DNA of 64,000 bases, from NCBI RefSeq assembly GCF_014203015.1, contig NZ_JACHIB010000012.1:62001-126000 (forward strand). Direction: 5' to 3'. The notes beneath the pieces were generated by a model. The model was given only the letters and a program-made list of their open reading frames with translations, searched no databases and was not told the DNA's origin. The position numbers and the translations under genes are program-made. Positions 9,938 through 21,335 of this stretch are shown one piece after another (the stretch's first letter is position 1; each line of letters starts with the position of its first letter). The DNA comes from Castellaniella defragrans. Lineage in GTDB: Bacteria > Pseudomonadota > Gammaproteobacteria > Burkholderiales > Burkholderiaceae_B.

Positions 9938-11229
9938 GTCGGCCTCCGTTCGGCCATGGCGCCGGCCAGCGGATCCTGCTGCGCGGGCGCCGCATCGCGC
10001 AGGCGGCCGGCGGCGGCCGAGGCCGCCCGCCAGCAGAGCCAGCCCAGCGCGGCGAGCGCCGCGGGCACCAGCCAGGTCAGCACGCCCGTGGGCGACCACT
10101 CCCGGCCGAACAGGGCGATCGCGGGCCATTCCCAGGCGCCCGCCGCCCGGGCCAGGCTGCGGTAGTCCTGCGAGAAGAGCCGCTGCAGCAGTTCCGTGAG
10201 GAACACCGCGGCGGCGGCGCAGCCGGCGCCGGCCAGCAGGTAGAGGCCCGCCGCGGGCGCCACCGCCCGCAGGCCGTAGCGCTTCGCAAAGCCGCCGGCC
10301 AGTTCCAGCAGGCCCGCCAGCCCCGTGGGCATGAACATGATGACGAGGACGAACAGCGCCCCCTGGTACAGCAGCCAGGACTGCGTCAGGTCCGAGACCG
10401 CGTAGCCGAAGAAGGTCACCAGCGCCGCCCCCAGGGCCGGCCCCAGGAACGCGTGGACGCCGCCGATGTAGGTGTTCAGCACGACGGCGGCCGACAACGA
10501 GGTGTCGAACACGACGTAGTTGGCCGATTCGTTGCTCAGGACCTGGAGGCCGCCGGCGATGCCGGAGAACATGCCCGACAGGGCGAAGACCAGCACGCCG
10601 ATGCAGTGCACGTCGTAGCCGAGGAAGCGCAGGCGATGGCCGTTCTCGCGCAGCCCCAGGGCGAGGCGCCCGAGGGGCGTGCGGGTCAGCAGGTACAGCA
10701 GCGCCAGGCTCGCCAGGACCCAGGCGAGCGTCAGGTAGTAGACCTCCGCGATCGAGCCGAACGAGAGGCCCCAGGCCGGCATGCGCATCGACGAGATGCC
10801 GGCCTCGCCGCCGAAGACGCTCCGCAACTGCGGCGCGAGGGCGTGCAGCAGCTCGGCGATCGCCAGCGTGATCATGGCGAAGTACGCCCCCGTGCGCTGG
10901 GTCGAGAACCAGCCCGCCGCCAGGCCGGCCAGCAGGCCGCCCGCCGCCCCGATCAGCGGCATCCACGGCGTGGGCAGCAGCCCCGTTCCCCCCAGCGCGT
11001 TCATGGCGTGGATGGTGGCGAAGGCGCCCACCCCGAAATAGGCGGAATGGCCGAAGGACAGCATGCCGGCATGGCCGCACAGCAGGTTGTAGGCGCAGGC
11101 GAACAGCGCGGCGATCAGCATGGAGATCGCCGCGTTCACCAGGCCGTCCGGCAGCGCCAGCGGCACCGCGGCCAGCGCCGCCACGCCGGCACAGAGCAGA
11201 ATCACGCGGGTTTTCAGGTGCGTTTCCAT
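9934..11229 (-). CDS. livM: Branched-chain amino acid type ABC permease LivM, extended C-terminus
   Basis: This inner-membrane permease has 431 residues. The first 320 or so show the LivM fold, with hydrophobic helices and motifs CGHAGMLSFGHSAYFGVGAF near 50 and GPALGAALVTFF near 275. The usual protein stops at about 320-360 residues. Here an extra 80-100 residues add two more hydrophobic stretches (GLYLLAGAGCAAAAVFL and VLTWLVPAALAALGWL) and a charged cytoplasmic tail. It sits four bases after livH and overlaps livG by four. The role of the extra segment is unknown. Confidence 0.9.
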   Translation of the reverse strand: METHLKTRVILLCAGVAALAAVPLALPDGLVNAAISMLIAALFACAYNLLCGHAGMLSFGHSAYFGVGAFATIHAMNALGGTGLLPTPWMPLIGAAGGLLAGLAAGWFSTQRTGAYFAMITLAIAELLHALAPQLRSVFGGEAGISSMRMPAWGLSFGSIAEVYYLTLAWVLASLALLYLLTRTPLGRLALGLRENGHRLRFLGYDVHCIGVLVFALSGMFSGIAGGLQVLSNESANYVVFDTSLSAAVVLNTYIGGVHAFLGPALGAALVTFFGYAVSDLTQSWLLYQGALFVLVIMFMPTGLAGLLELAGGFAKRYGLRAVAPAAGLYLLAGAGCAAAAVFLTELLQRLFSQDYRSLARAAGAWEWPAIALFGREWSPTGVLTWLVPAALAALGWLCWRAASAAAGRLRDAAPAQQDPLAGAMAERRPT

Positions 11230-11233
11230 GCAT

Positions 11234-12175
11234 TCACTCCTTCTCGCCCATGAGCCCGCTCGGGCGCACGAGAAGCACCAGCAGCATCAGGGCGAACGGC
11301 AGGCTCGCGGCCAGGCTGGACACTTTCAGGGCCAGCAGCCCGCCGGCCTCCTGGGCGAACCCTCCGAGGCCCGCCCAGGCCAGCAGGTCGGCGGGCGTGG
11401 CGTCGATGCCCACCGCCACCGAGGTCACCACGCCGATGAGCAGCGACGCCAGCATCGCGCCCTCCAGCGAGCCGAGGCCGCCGATCACCACCACCACGAA
11501 CACCAGCACGCCCAGTTCCAGCGCCATGTTCGGGCTGGTGGTGTAGAAGGCGCCGGCCACTGCGCCCGCCAGCCCGGCCATGGCGGCCCCCACGCCGAAG
11601 ACGCCCATGAAGACGCGCGGCACGTTGTGGCCCAGCGCCTCGGCCATCTCCGGCCTGTGGATGGCCGAGCGCACGATGATCCCCACCCGCGTGCGCGACA
11701 GCAGCAGGTAGATCACCGCGAACATGCCGATGGCCACGATGCCCATGAAGAGGCGGTAGGCCGGGTAGTCCAGGCCGCCCAGCGTGAAGGCCGCGAAATC
11801 CAGGGCCGCCGGCACGCGGTAGTTCACGGGATAGTTGCCGAAGAACAGCTTGATCAGCTCCACGATGATGAACGACAGGCCGAAGGTGATCAGCAGCTCG
11901 TGAGCATGCCCGTGCCGGTGCACGCGCCGCAGCATGTGGCGCTCGACCAGGATGCCGATGCCCGCGACCAGCAGGGGCGACACGACGATCGCCGGCCAGA
12001 AGCCGGTCAGGTCCTGCAAGGCATAGGCGAAATAGGCGCCCAGCATGTAGAACGAGGCGTGTGCGAAGTTGAGGATGCCCATCATGCCGAAGATGAGCGT
12101 CAGTCCGGCCGACACCATGAACAGGAGCAGGCCGTAGACGACGCCATTCAGCAGCGGGGTTGCGAGATGTTCCAT
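11234..12175 (-). CDS. livH: Branched-chain amino acid type ABC permease LivH
   Basis: This 313-residue inner-membrane permease has about eight hydrophobic helices. It carries the LivH hallmarks GLTLIFGMMGILNFAHASFY near 24-43 and VIGGLGSLEGAM near 235, the latter being the loop that meets the ATPases. It forms the membrane channel with LivM. It follows the binding-protein gene by 25 bases and precedes livM by four, all leftward. The family imports branched-chain amino acids, amides, aromatic acids or short fatty-acid-like molecules; the binding protein sets the specificity. Confidence 0.92.
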   Translation of the reverse strand: MEHLATPLLNGVVYGLLLFMVSAGLTLIFGMMGILNFAHASFYMLGAYFAYALQDLTGFWPAIVVSPLLVAGIGILVERHMLRRVHRHGHAHELLITFGLSFIIVELIKLFFGNYPVNYRVPAALDFAAFTLGGLDYPAYRLFMGIVAIGMFAVIYLLLSRTRVGIIVRSAIHRPEMAEALGHNVPRVFMGVFGVGAAMAGLAGAVAGAFYTTSPNMALELGVLVFVVVVIGGLGSLEGAMLASLLIGVVTSVAVGIDATPADLLAWAGLGGFAQEAGGLLALKVSSLAASLPFALMLLVLLVRPSGLMGEKE

Positions 12176-12200
12176 GACGTCCCCCTGGTTGCGGCGGCGG

Positions 12201-13445
12201 TCAGTCGGGCCGCTGCATCCGGCACGCGGCCTGGGCGGGCACGGCGGCCTCCTGCGCGGTGAACCGCTTCACCGGCTTGAAACCCAGGTCCGTGCCGTCC
12301 GCCTTGTAGCGCGCCTCGCGCGACACGACCGACACGGCCAGCGGCAGCAGGGCCTGGTGATCCTGCGCCCGCATGCTGAGGGTGCCCATGGGGGTTTCGA
12401 CCGAGGCCTGCTCGATCTGCAGCGCCAGCTGGCGCACGTCCAGCGTGCCGTCGCCGGCCGGCACGCGCTTCAGCGCCTGGCCCACCAGCAGCATCCCGAA
12501 GACCGTCTGCGGCTCGATGAAGGTCGGCGCATGGCCCGTCCTGGCCTCGTAGTCCCGCACGAACGCCTCGCCCGCCGCGCCGGCCGCCTCGGCATTGAAG
12601 GTCTGCGCGACATAGCCGCCCAGCGCCACCTCGCCCGCATTGGCGATGTTGCCGGGCTGGTCCAGGTAGACCGTGCCGAAGCGCGCCTTGAGGCCGGCCG
12701 CCCTGGCGGCCTTCATGAGCAGCAGCAGGTCGCTGCCCCAGTTGCCCGTCATCACCGTATCCGCCTGCGCGGCCGCGATCTTGTTCACGTAGGGGGAAAA
12801 ATCCTGGATCTTGCCGACGTCGTGCAGGGTTTTCTCGACCACGGTATAGCCGCCGGCCGCCGCGGCGTCCACGATGGCCTGCTCCATGTCCTGCCCCCAG
12901 GAATAGTTCTGGTCGATCGCATAGACGCGGGCGCCCAGGGCTCCGTCCTGCTTCATGCCGGCCACCAGCGCCCCGACCCGCATCGGTGCGTTGCCGGCGA
13001 CGCGGAAGTGATAGAACTGGCACTTGTCGCCGGTGAGCGACTGCGCCTCGGCGCCCACGTTCAGATAGATCAGCTCGCGCCCGCGGTTGCGCAGGTTCCA
13101 CTTGCGGACGTCCTCGGTGATCTGTCCGCCGATGGCGGAGGAGGCGCCCTGGACGACGATCTTCGCGCCGTCGGAGATGGCTGCCTTCAGCTTGTCGGCC
13201 GCGCCCGCCGGGCCGCCCTGGTTGTCGTATTCCAGCAGTTCCAGCGGCTGCCCGTGCCAGCCGCCCTCGGCGTTGATGCGGTCCACCGCGTAGCGCACGG
13301 CGGAGCGGTAGCTCAGGCCCGTCGAGGCCTGCGGGCCGGACAGCGTCTCCACGAGGGCGATCTTGACGGGTGCGGCCGCCGCCAGCGCCGACGCGAACAG
13401 CAGGCCGGGCAGCAGCGCCATCTTCAGCACAGAATGGGATTTCAT
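12201..13445 (-). CDS. livK: Periplasmic amino acid/acid-binding protein (LivK-like)
   Basis: This 414-residue type I periplasmic binding protein is the specificity subunit of the Liv importer. An N-terminal signal peptide (MKSHSVLKMALLPGLLF, cleaved after ASALAAA or similar) precedes PVKIALVETLSGPQA, the standard opening of the ligand-binding fold. The ATG at 13445 is chosen because GGAGGAGA lies just before it; the frame is open to 13505. It is longer than LivJ/LivK of enteric bacteria (about 370), like the catabolism-linked members in Burkholderiales. It is the first gene of livKHMGF-BKACE, and the promoter should lie in 13446-13873. Confidence 0.9.
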   Translation of the reverse strand: MKSHSVLKMALLPGLLFASALAAAAPVKIALVETLSGPQASTGLSYRSAVRYAVDRINAEGGWHGQPLELLEYDNQGGPAGAADKLKAAISDGAKIVVQGASSAIGGQITEDVRKWNLRNRGRELIYLNVGAEAQSLTGDKCQFYHFRVAGNAPMRVGALVAGMKQDGALGARVYAIDQNYSWGQDMEQAIVDAAAAGGYTVVEKTLHDVGKIQDFSPYVNKIAAAQADTVMTGNWGSDLLLLMKAARAAGLKARFGTVYLDQPGNIANAGEVALGGYVAQTFNAEAAGAAGEAFVRDYEARTGHAPTFIEPQTVFGMLLVGQALKRVPAGDGTLDVRQLALQIEQASVETPMGTLSMRAQDHQALLPLAVSVVSREARYKADGTDLGFKPVKRFTAQEAAVPAQAACRMQRPD

Positions 13446-13873
13446 GAGGGTCTCCTCCATGAGAGCGATCGGCCGGCGCGTCCGTACGCACCGGCTGAAA
13501 GGCATGTTAGAGACCGCCTCCGACCCATTACAGGTCCATTCAGGACATCACCGTATCCTTGCCGGACATGCAGGCCTATGGCTTACCCTAATGCCGGAGG
13601 ACCTTGGCGCGCCCGTTGCAGCGCTTCGTCCAGCGCCTGGGGGCGCCGCCCCGCGCGGCATCGGCGAAACCGTGTCCGGGCCGGTGCCGGGACAGGAATC
13701 CGGCGCCGCCGGACCGGCGCGGCGGGGTGTGGATGGGAGAGTGGACGGAGGGTGGACGAGGGGTGGACGAGGGGTGGACGAGGGGCGCGGCCGGGCCCGC
13801 CGCTTGCATGCTAAGGTGCCCCCTCGTATGATCCGCGCTATCGTGGTCGCAAAACGGCCGCCACTGGAACCTC
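13446..13873. promoter_or_regulatory. Divergent intergenic region livK / topB
   Basis: These 428 bases separate the leftward liv operon from rightward topB and must contain both promoters. Apart from the 11-base tandem repeat at 13729-13784, I see no gene. Short open frames here have no start signals. A possible -10 for topB is TATCGTGG near 13840, about 25 bases before the start. No inverted repeat strong enough to call an operator was found. Confidence 0.4.
13729..13784 (+). repeat. 11-bp tandem repeat upstream of topB
   Basis: Five consecutive units of about 11 bases fill this stretch: a degenerate first copy (GTGGATGGGAGA), then GTGGACGGAGG, then three identical GTGGACGAGGG copies. They end 89 bases before the topB start, in its leader or promoter region. 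The identity of three copies suggests recent slippage and variable copy number. Confidence 0.85.
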
Positions 13874-16594
<2,721 letters not shown>

Positions 16595-16610
16595 ATGGCC
16601 CGCGCCGGCG

Positions 16611-16628
16611 GCCGGGCACCGGCCCGGC
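16611..16628. terminator. Possible bidirectional hairpin between topB and the LacI-type gene
   Basis: GCCGGGC and GCCCGGC form a perfect 7-base stem with a four-base loop, 16 bases after the topB stop and before the stop of the convergent repressor gene. There is no T-run on either side, so an intrinsic-terminator role is tentative. Confidence 0.3.
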
Positions 16629-16656
16629 GGGCAGTGCGGGCGGGACGCCGGCCGCG

Positions 16657-17721
16657 CTAGCTGCTGGCGCGGACCTTCAGCTCGAAGCCCAGGTCGACGA
16701 CGGGCGCGTCCACCGGCTCGCCGCGCATCAGCCGCAGCAGCATCCGCGCCGCCGCGTCGCCGACTTCCCGGCGCGGCGTGCGCAGGCTCGTCAGCGCGGG
16801 CAGCATCTGCGCATTGCCCGGCAGATCGTTGAAGCCCACCACGCTGACCCGGCCGGGCACCGGGACGCCCAGGCGCAGCGCTTCCAGCAGCCCGCCGTGG
16901 GCCAGGTCGTCGTTGCAGAAGAACACCGCGTCCAGGTCCGGGTGCGTCTCCACTAGGCGGCGGAAGGCCTCCGCCCCCAGGGCGGCCGACGAGGGCCGGG
17001 GATCGAGGATCTCCAGCCGGGGATCGTGGCAGCCCGCCGCCCGCAGGACGCCGCGGAAGCCCTCGGCGCGCTCCAGCGTGCGCGGGTCCAGCTGGGCGCC
17101 GACGAAGGCGATGCGCCGCCGCCCCCGCTCCAGCAGGTGGCGGGCCACGGCCTGCGCCGCCCCGGTCTGGGAAAAGCCGACGCAATGCACGCCCGGCTCG
17201 CCGCTCAGTTCCATCACGTGCACGCACGGCGTGCGGCTGGCCTCGATCAGGCGGCGCTGGGCCTCGCTGCGGTCGAAGCCGGTCAGGATCAGGCCCGCCG
17301 GCCGGTGCGACAGGTAGCTGTCGAGCAGGGCGGCCTCGCGCTCGGGGCGGTACTGGGTGATCCCGACGAAGATCGGATAGCCGGCTTCCCACATCACGTC
17401 CTGCACGGCTTCCAGCAGTTCGGTGAACAGGGTGTTGGACAGCAGCGGGATCAGCACCACGACGTGGCTGCTCTTGGCCGAGGCGAGCGCGCGCGCCGAC
17501 GGGTCGGGGCGGTAGCCGAGCCGCTCCACGGCGGCCCGCACCCGTTCGGCCAGTTCCGGGCGCACGGTCGTCTTGCCCGCCACCACGCGCGACGCCGTGA
17601 TGGGGCTGACGCCGGCCAGGGCCGCCACGTCGGCCAGCGTCACCCGGCCGGTGGCCCGGCTGCGGCCCCGGGGCCCGGCCGTCCGGGCGCCGGGGCCGCC
17701 GTCGGAGGAAGAATCTTTCAT
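16657..17721 (-). CDS. LacI-family repressor (GntR-like, gluconate)
   Basis: This 354-residue repressor has the LacI helix-turn-helix VTLADVAALAGVSPITASRV near residue 28, the hinge-helix RPDPSARALAS, and a sugar-binding periplasmic-protein-like domain. It is most like GntR-type gluconate repressors, which fits the gluconokinase gene it faces. The ATG at 17721 is chosen because AGGGAA precedes it by about 10 bases; the frame is open to 17775, past the first operator, which argues against the longer start. Two copies of one palindrome in the shared promoter region are its likely operators, controlling both itself and the gntK-TRAP operon. Confidence 0.88.
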   Translation of the reverse strand: MKDSSSDGGPGARTAGPRGRSRATGRVTLADVAALAGVSPITASRVVAGKTTVRPELAERVRAAVERLGYRPDPSARALASAKSSHVVVLIPLLSNTLFTELLEAVQDVMWEAGYPIFVGITQYRPEREAALLDSYLSHRPAGLILTGFDRSEAQRRLIEASRTPCVHVMELSGEPGVHCVGFSQTGAAQAVARHLLERGRRRIAFVGAQLDPRTLERAEGFRGVLRAAGCHDPRLEILDPRPSSAALGAEAFRRLVETHPDLDAVFFCNDDLAHGGLLEALRLGVPVPGRVSVVGFNDLPGNAQMLPALTSLRTPRREVGDAAARMLLRLMRGEPVDAPVVDLGFELKVRASS

Positions 17722-17750
17722 ACAGGAATTCCCTAATGTCGGCCGCAACG

Positions 17751-17764
17751 AGATAGCGCTATCT
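17751..17764. promoter_or_regulatory. Palindromic operator 1 (LacI/GntR-type)
   Basis: AGATAGCGCTATCT is a perfect 14-base palindrome lying 30 bases upstream of the repressor start. It has the shape of LacI-family sites, with a central CG step for hinge-helix insertion. The identical sequence recurs 110 bases away, which makes coincidence unlikely. Confidence 0.85.
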
Positions 17765-17859
17765 TTGCGTCTCACCCGCCTCGGGAAGATCGGCCGGCAC
17801 AGGCCCGGCCCGACGTTCCGGGCATCATTGTACGTAAGGGCGGTTTTTTTTCAATGCAA

Positions 17860-17875
17860 AAGATAGCGCTATCTT
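17860..17875. promoter_or_regulatory. Palindromic operator 2 (LacI/GntR-type)
   Basis: The 14-base operator sequence recurs here, extended to a 16-base perfect palindrome (AAGATAGCGCTATCTT). The centre-to-centre distance to operator 1 is 110 bases, about ten and a half helical turns, so DNA looping by a tetrameric repressor is possible. The site overlaps codons 3-7 of the longest gntK frame, which favours the downstream gntK start. Confidence 0.85.
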
Positions 17876-17886
17876 CTCCCGCCGGA

Positions 17887-18423
17887 ATGCCCGACGCACC
17901 CGCCTGCCCGCCCCGCGCGGTGGTCGTGATGGGCGTCTCCGGCAGCGGCAAATCCACCGTCGGCGAGATGCTGGCGCGGCGCCAGGGCTGGGCCTTCGTC
18001 GAGGGCGATGCCTTCCACAGCGAAGGCAACCACGCGAAGATGCGCGCCGGCGTCCCGCTGACCGACGAGGACCGGGCGTCCTGGCTGGAAGCGCTGGGGC
18101 GGGAACTGGCGCGCCAGGGCGCCGGCGGCGTGGTCCTCAGCTGCTCGGCCCTGAAGCGGGCCTACCGCCGCCGGCTGCGCGCGCACGTGCCCGGCCTGGC
18201 CTTCATCTGGCTGGAAGTCGGCCGCGACGCGGCCCACCGGCGCGTCGCCGGCCGCGGCGACCGCCATTTCTTTCCCGCCACCCTGATCGACAGCCAGTTC
18301 GCCACGCTGGAGCCGCCCCACGACGAGGCCGGCCTGCTGCACCTGGACAGCGAACGCCCCCTGGAAGAAATCCTCGAACGCGCCGCCGAATGGCTGCAAA
18401 GGAATCCCCATGCACACTCCTGA
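17887..18423 (+). CDS. gntK: Gluconokinase
   Basis: This kinase phosphorylates D-gluconate to 6-phosphogluconate, the entry to the Entner-Doudoroff or pentose-phosphate route. The 178-residue protein has the P-loop GVSGSGKST near 17-25, EGDAFHSEGN as the gluconate-side motif, a DEDR lid region, and SCSALKRAYR, all typical of the GntK family (about 175 residues). I chose the ATG at 17887 because an ATG at 17854 would place a perfect repressor operator inside the coding region; the longer form remains possible. The dctQ gene begins inside its last codons (14-base overlap), so kinase and TRAP transporter are one operon, under the facing repressor. Confidence 0.9.
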   Translation: MPDAPACPPRAVVVMGVSGSGKSTVGEMLARRQGWAFVEGDAFHSEGNHAKMRAGVPLTDEDRASWLEALGRELARQGAGGVVLSCSALKRAYRRRLRAHVPGLAFIWLEVGRDAAHRRVAGRGDRHFFPATLIDSQFATLEPPHDEAGLLHLDSERPLEEILERAAEWLQRNPHAHS

Positions 18424-18904
18424 CACCGCCGCCGGCGCGCCGCGCAAGCCCCTGATCCGCAAGGCCGCCGAAGCCTTCATGGCGATCACCCTGGCCCTCA
18501 TGGTGGTCGCCGTGTTCAGCAACGTCGTGCTGCGCTACGCCTTCGGCACGGGCCTGGTGATCTACGAGGAGTTGTCCCGCCTGCTGTTCGTCTGGCTGGT
18601 CTGCATGGGCACCGTCGTCACCGCCCACGAGAAGCGGCATCTGAGCTTCGACCTGCTGGTGGATCGGGTGGGGCCGCGCACGCGCGCCGCGATGGACGCG
18701 CTGGCCACCCTGGTCGCCGCGGTCGTCCTGGGCATGGTCGTCAAGGGCGCCTGGGATCAGGTGATCGCCGGCTTGCACAGCTACAGCCCCGTCATCGGCT
18801 ATCCCCTGGCGATCGCCGCGGCCGCCACCCTGTTCATGGCCGCCGCCATGGAAGTCCTGCTCTTCAAGCAGGCCGTCCTGGACCGCCGCCGCAATCGAAC
18901 CTAG
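18410..18904 (+). CDS. TRAP transporter small permease (DctQ)
   Basis: This 164-residue inner-membrane protein has four hydrophobic helices (about 22-42, 55-75, 95-118, 132-155) and the DctQ motif EELSRLLFVWLVCMGTVV, which marks the start of the second helix. It couples the large permease to the binding protein. It overlaps the gluconokinase gene and is 10 bases before the large subunit. The operon context suggests gluconate or another sugar acid as the cargo. Confidence 0.9.
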   Translation: MHTPDTAAGAPRKPLIRKAAEAFMAITLALMVVAVFSNVVLRYAFGTGLVIYEELSRLLFVWLVCMGTVVTAHEKRHLSFDLLVDRVGPRTRAAMDALATLVAAVVLGMVVKGAWDQVIAGLHSYSPVIGYPLAIAAAATLFMAAAMEVLLFKQAVLDRRRNRT

Positions 18905-18914
18905 GAGTTCCGGC

Positions 18915-20195
18915 ATGGACACCACCCTGATCTTCCTCGCCGTCCTGTTCGCCTCCATGGCGATCGGCATCCCCATCGCCGTCTCCCTGCTGGTCTCGGG
19001 CGTGGCCCTGATGTGGCACCTGGACTTCTTCAACACCCAGCTGCTGGCGCAGAACCTGCAGGCCGGCTTCGACAATTTTCCCCTGCTGGCGGTGCCCTTC
19101 TTCATCCTGGCGGGCGAACTGATGAACGTGGGCGGCCTGAGCCAGCGCATCATCGACATGGCGCGCGCCTTCGTCGGCCACATCCCGGGCGGCCTGGGCT
19201 ACGTCGCCGTATTCGCCTCGGTGCTGCTCGCTTCGATGAGCGGTTCGGCCATCGCCGACACCGCCGCGCTGGCCACCATCCTGCTGCCCATGATGCGCCA
19301 GCAGAACTACCCGATGGACTACAGCACGGGCCTGCTGGCCTCGGGCGGCATCATCGGTCCCATCATCCCGCCGTCGCTGCCCTTCATCATCTACGGCGTG
19401 ACCACCAACACCTCGATCAGCAAGCTGTTCATCAGCGGCGTGGTCCCCGGCATCCTGATGGGCGGCGCGCTGCTGCTGGCCTGGCGCGTGGTCGCGCGCC
19501 GCCGCCAGCTGCCTACGGCCCCGCGCGCCACGCGGGCCGAACGCCGCCGCGTCGTGGCCGACAGCACCTGGGCCATCTTCATGCCGGTCATCATCCTGGG
19601 CGGCATCCGCTTCGGCGTCTTCACCCCCACCGAGGCCGCGGTGGTGGCCGCCGTCTACGCCTTCCTGGTGTCGAAGTTCATCTACCGCGCGCTCTCCTGG
19701 CAAGCCACCTACGACGTGCTGGTGGCCTCCAGCATCACCACGGCGGTGGTCATGTTCCTGTGCGGCGCCGCGACCGTGGCCGCCTACATGATCACCCTGG
19801 CCGACCTGCCCAACCAGTTGGCCGAGCTGTTCCAGCCCATCCTGGCGCACCCCACGCTGTTCATGGCCTGCATGGTGGTCTTCCTGCTGCTGGTGGGCAC
19901 GTCCATGGACCTGACGCCCATCATTCTGATCTTCGCCCCCGTCTGCCTGCCCCTGGCGCTGAAGGCGCACATCGATCCGATCTATTTCGGCTTCATGTTC
20001 GTGTTCACGGGCTGCCTGGGCCTGATCACGCCGCCCGTGGGCACCGTGCTCAACGTCGCCGCCGGCGTGGGCGGCGTGAAGATGGAATCCGTCGTCAAGG
20101 GCGTCGCGCCCTTCCTGCTGGTCTATGCGCTGCTGCTGGTCCTGCTGGTGGCCTTTCCCCAGATCGTCACCGCCCCGGTCCGCTGGCTGGGCTGA
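18915..20195 (+). CDS. TRAP transporter large permease (DctM)
   Basis: This is the sodium-coupled transport subunit, 426 residues with about 12 membrane helices. Family motifs include VPFFILAGELMN near 60, MSGSAIADTAAL near 112 and PTEAAVVAAVYAF near 237. SGGIIGPIIPPSLPFIIYGV near 140 is the conserved DctM glycine/proline-rich hairpin. Start at 18915 follows AGGAGTTCCGGC. It pairs with the DctQ just upstream and the DctP just downstream. Confidence 0.93.
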   Translation: MDTTLIFLAVLFASMAIGIPIAVSLLVSGVALMWHLDFFNTQLLAQNLQAGFDNFPLLAVPFFILAGELMNVGGLSQRIIDMARAFVGHIPGGLGYVAVFASVLLASMSGSAIADTAALATILLPMMRQQNYPMDYSTGLLASGGIIGPIIPPSLPFIIYGVTTNTSISKLFISGVVPGILMGGALLLAWRVVARRRQLPTAPRATRAERRRVVADSTWAIFMPVIILGGIRFGVFTPTEAAVVAAVYAFLVSKFIYRALSWQATYDVLVASSITTAVVMFLCGAATVAAYMITLADLPNQLAELFQPILAHPTLFMACMVVFLLLVGTSMDLTPIILIFAPVCLPLALKAHIDPIYFGFMFVFTGCLGLITPPVGTVLNVAAGVGGVKMESVVKGVAPFLLVYALLLVLLVAFPQIVTAPVRWLG

Positions 20196-20247
20196 GGCAT
20201 ACAACACCCGCCTCCACCCGGCGGACATTTCACCAAGGAGAATCCCC

Positions 20248-21276
20248 ATGAAACTGAAAGCCCTGTTCCTGGCCGCCACCCTGGCGGCCGGCGCAATGGC
20301 CCCCCAGGCCCAGGCCGCCGACATCCAGACCCGCCTGATCCGCTTCGGCTACGGCCTGAACCAGGATTCCAACCAGGGGCGCGCCGTCCAGGTGTTCGCC
20401 GACGAGGTCGCCAAGCTGTCGGGCGGCAAGATGAAGATCCGCGCCATCGGCGCGGCCGCGCTGGGCTCGGACATCCAGATGCAGCAGGCGCTGATCGGCG
20501 GCGCCCAGGAAATGATGGTGGGCTCCACCGCCACCCTGGTGGGCATCACCCCCGAAATGGCGATGTGGGACACGCCCTTCCTGTTCAATTCCGGCGAGGA
20601 GGCCGACAAGATCCTCGACGGCCGGGCGGGCCAGATGCTGATGGAAAAGCTGAGCGACAAGGGGCTGGTCGGCCTGGTCTACTGGGAGAACGGTTTCCGC
20701 AACCTGACCAACAGCCAGAAGCCCGTGACCCGCGTGGAGGACTTCGGCGGCCTGAAGCTGCGCGTCATGCAGAACACCGTGTTCCTGGACACCTTCCAGC
20801 GCCTGGGCGCCAACGCCATTCCGCTGCCCTTCTCGGAACTGTTCACCGCGCTGGAGACGAAGACGGTGGACGGCCAGGAAAATCCCTACAACACCATCCT
20901 GTCGAGCAAGTTCTACGAGGTCCAGAAATACCTGAGCATCACCAACCACGTCTACAGTCCCTGGATCGTCACGGCCAGCAAGAAGTGGTGGGACGGCCTG
21001 AGCGCCGACGAGCGCGACGTGCTGCTCAAGGCCGCCGTCGTCAGCCGCGACTTCGAGCGCAAGGACACCCGGGCGGAAGCCGACAAGGCCCTGGCGCAGC
21101 TGAAGGCCGACGGCATGCAGATCAACGAGGTCGCGCCCGCGGAGATCGAGCGCATGCGCGAGACGATCAAGCCCGTCAACGAGCAGATCAAGCAGAACGT
21201 CGGCCCCGCCGTCTGGCAGGCGGTGCAGAACCAGCTGAAGGCGATTCGCCAAGGTACGGACCTGGCGCGCAACTGA
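20248..21276 (+). CDS. TRAP transporter solute-binding protein (DctP)
   Basis: This 342-residue periplasmic protein captures the substrate for the preceding permease. The signal peptide is clear: MKLKALFLAATLAAGAM, cleaved after AQA. Then comes the DctP fold with the carboxylate-binding Arg in GGLKLRVMQN and the motif TVDGQENPYNTI near 210. The ATG at 20248 has AAGGAG seven bases upstream. As part of the GntR-controlled operon its ligand is probably gluconate or a related aldonate/uronate, which is an inference from context only. Confidence 0.92.
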   Translation: MKLKALFLAATLAAGAMAPQAQAADIQTRLIRFGYGLNQDSNQGRAVQVFADEVAKLSGGKMKIRAIGAAALGSDIQMQQALIGGAQEMMVGSTATLVGITPEMAMWDTPFLFNSGEEADKILDGRAGQMLMEKLSDKGLVGLVYWENGFRNLTNSQKPVTRVEDFGGLKLRVMQNTVFLDTFQRLGANAIPLPFSELFTALETKTVDGQENPYNTILSSKFYEVQKYLSITNHVYSPWIVTASKKWWDGLSADERDVLLKAAVVSRDFERKDTRAEADKALAQLKADGMQINEVAPAEIERMRETIKPVNEQIKQNVGPAVWQAVQNQLKAIRQGTDLARN

Positions 21277-21294
21277 GCCCGCCAGCCGTTCCCC

Positions 21295-21317
21295 CCGGGG
21301 GGGCACACGCCCCCCGG
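21295..21317. terminator. GC hairpin between two convergent TRAP operons
   Basis: CCGGGGGG and CCCCCCGG form an 8-base perfect stem around a seven-base loop in the 59-base gap between convergent operons. It could stop transcription from both sides but has no T-run. Confidence 0.4.
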
Positions 21318-21335
21318 ACGCCGCCCTCCAGCGGC

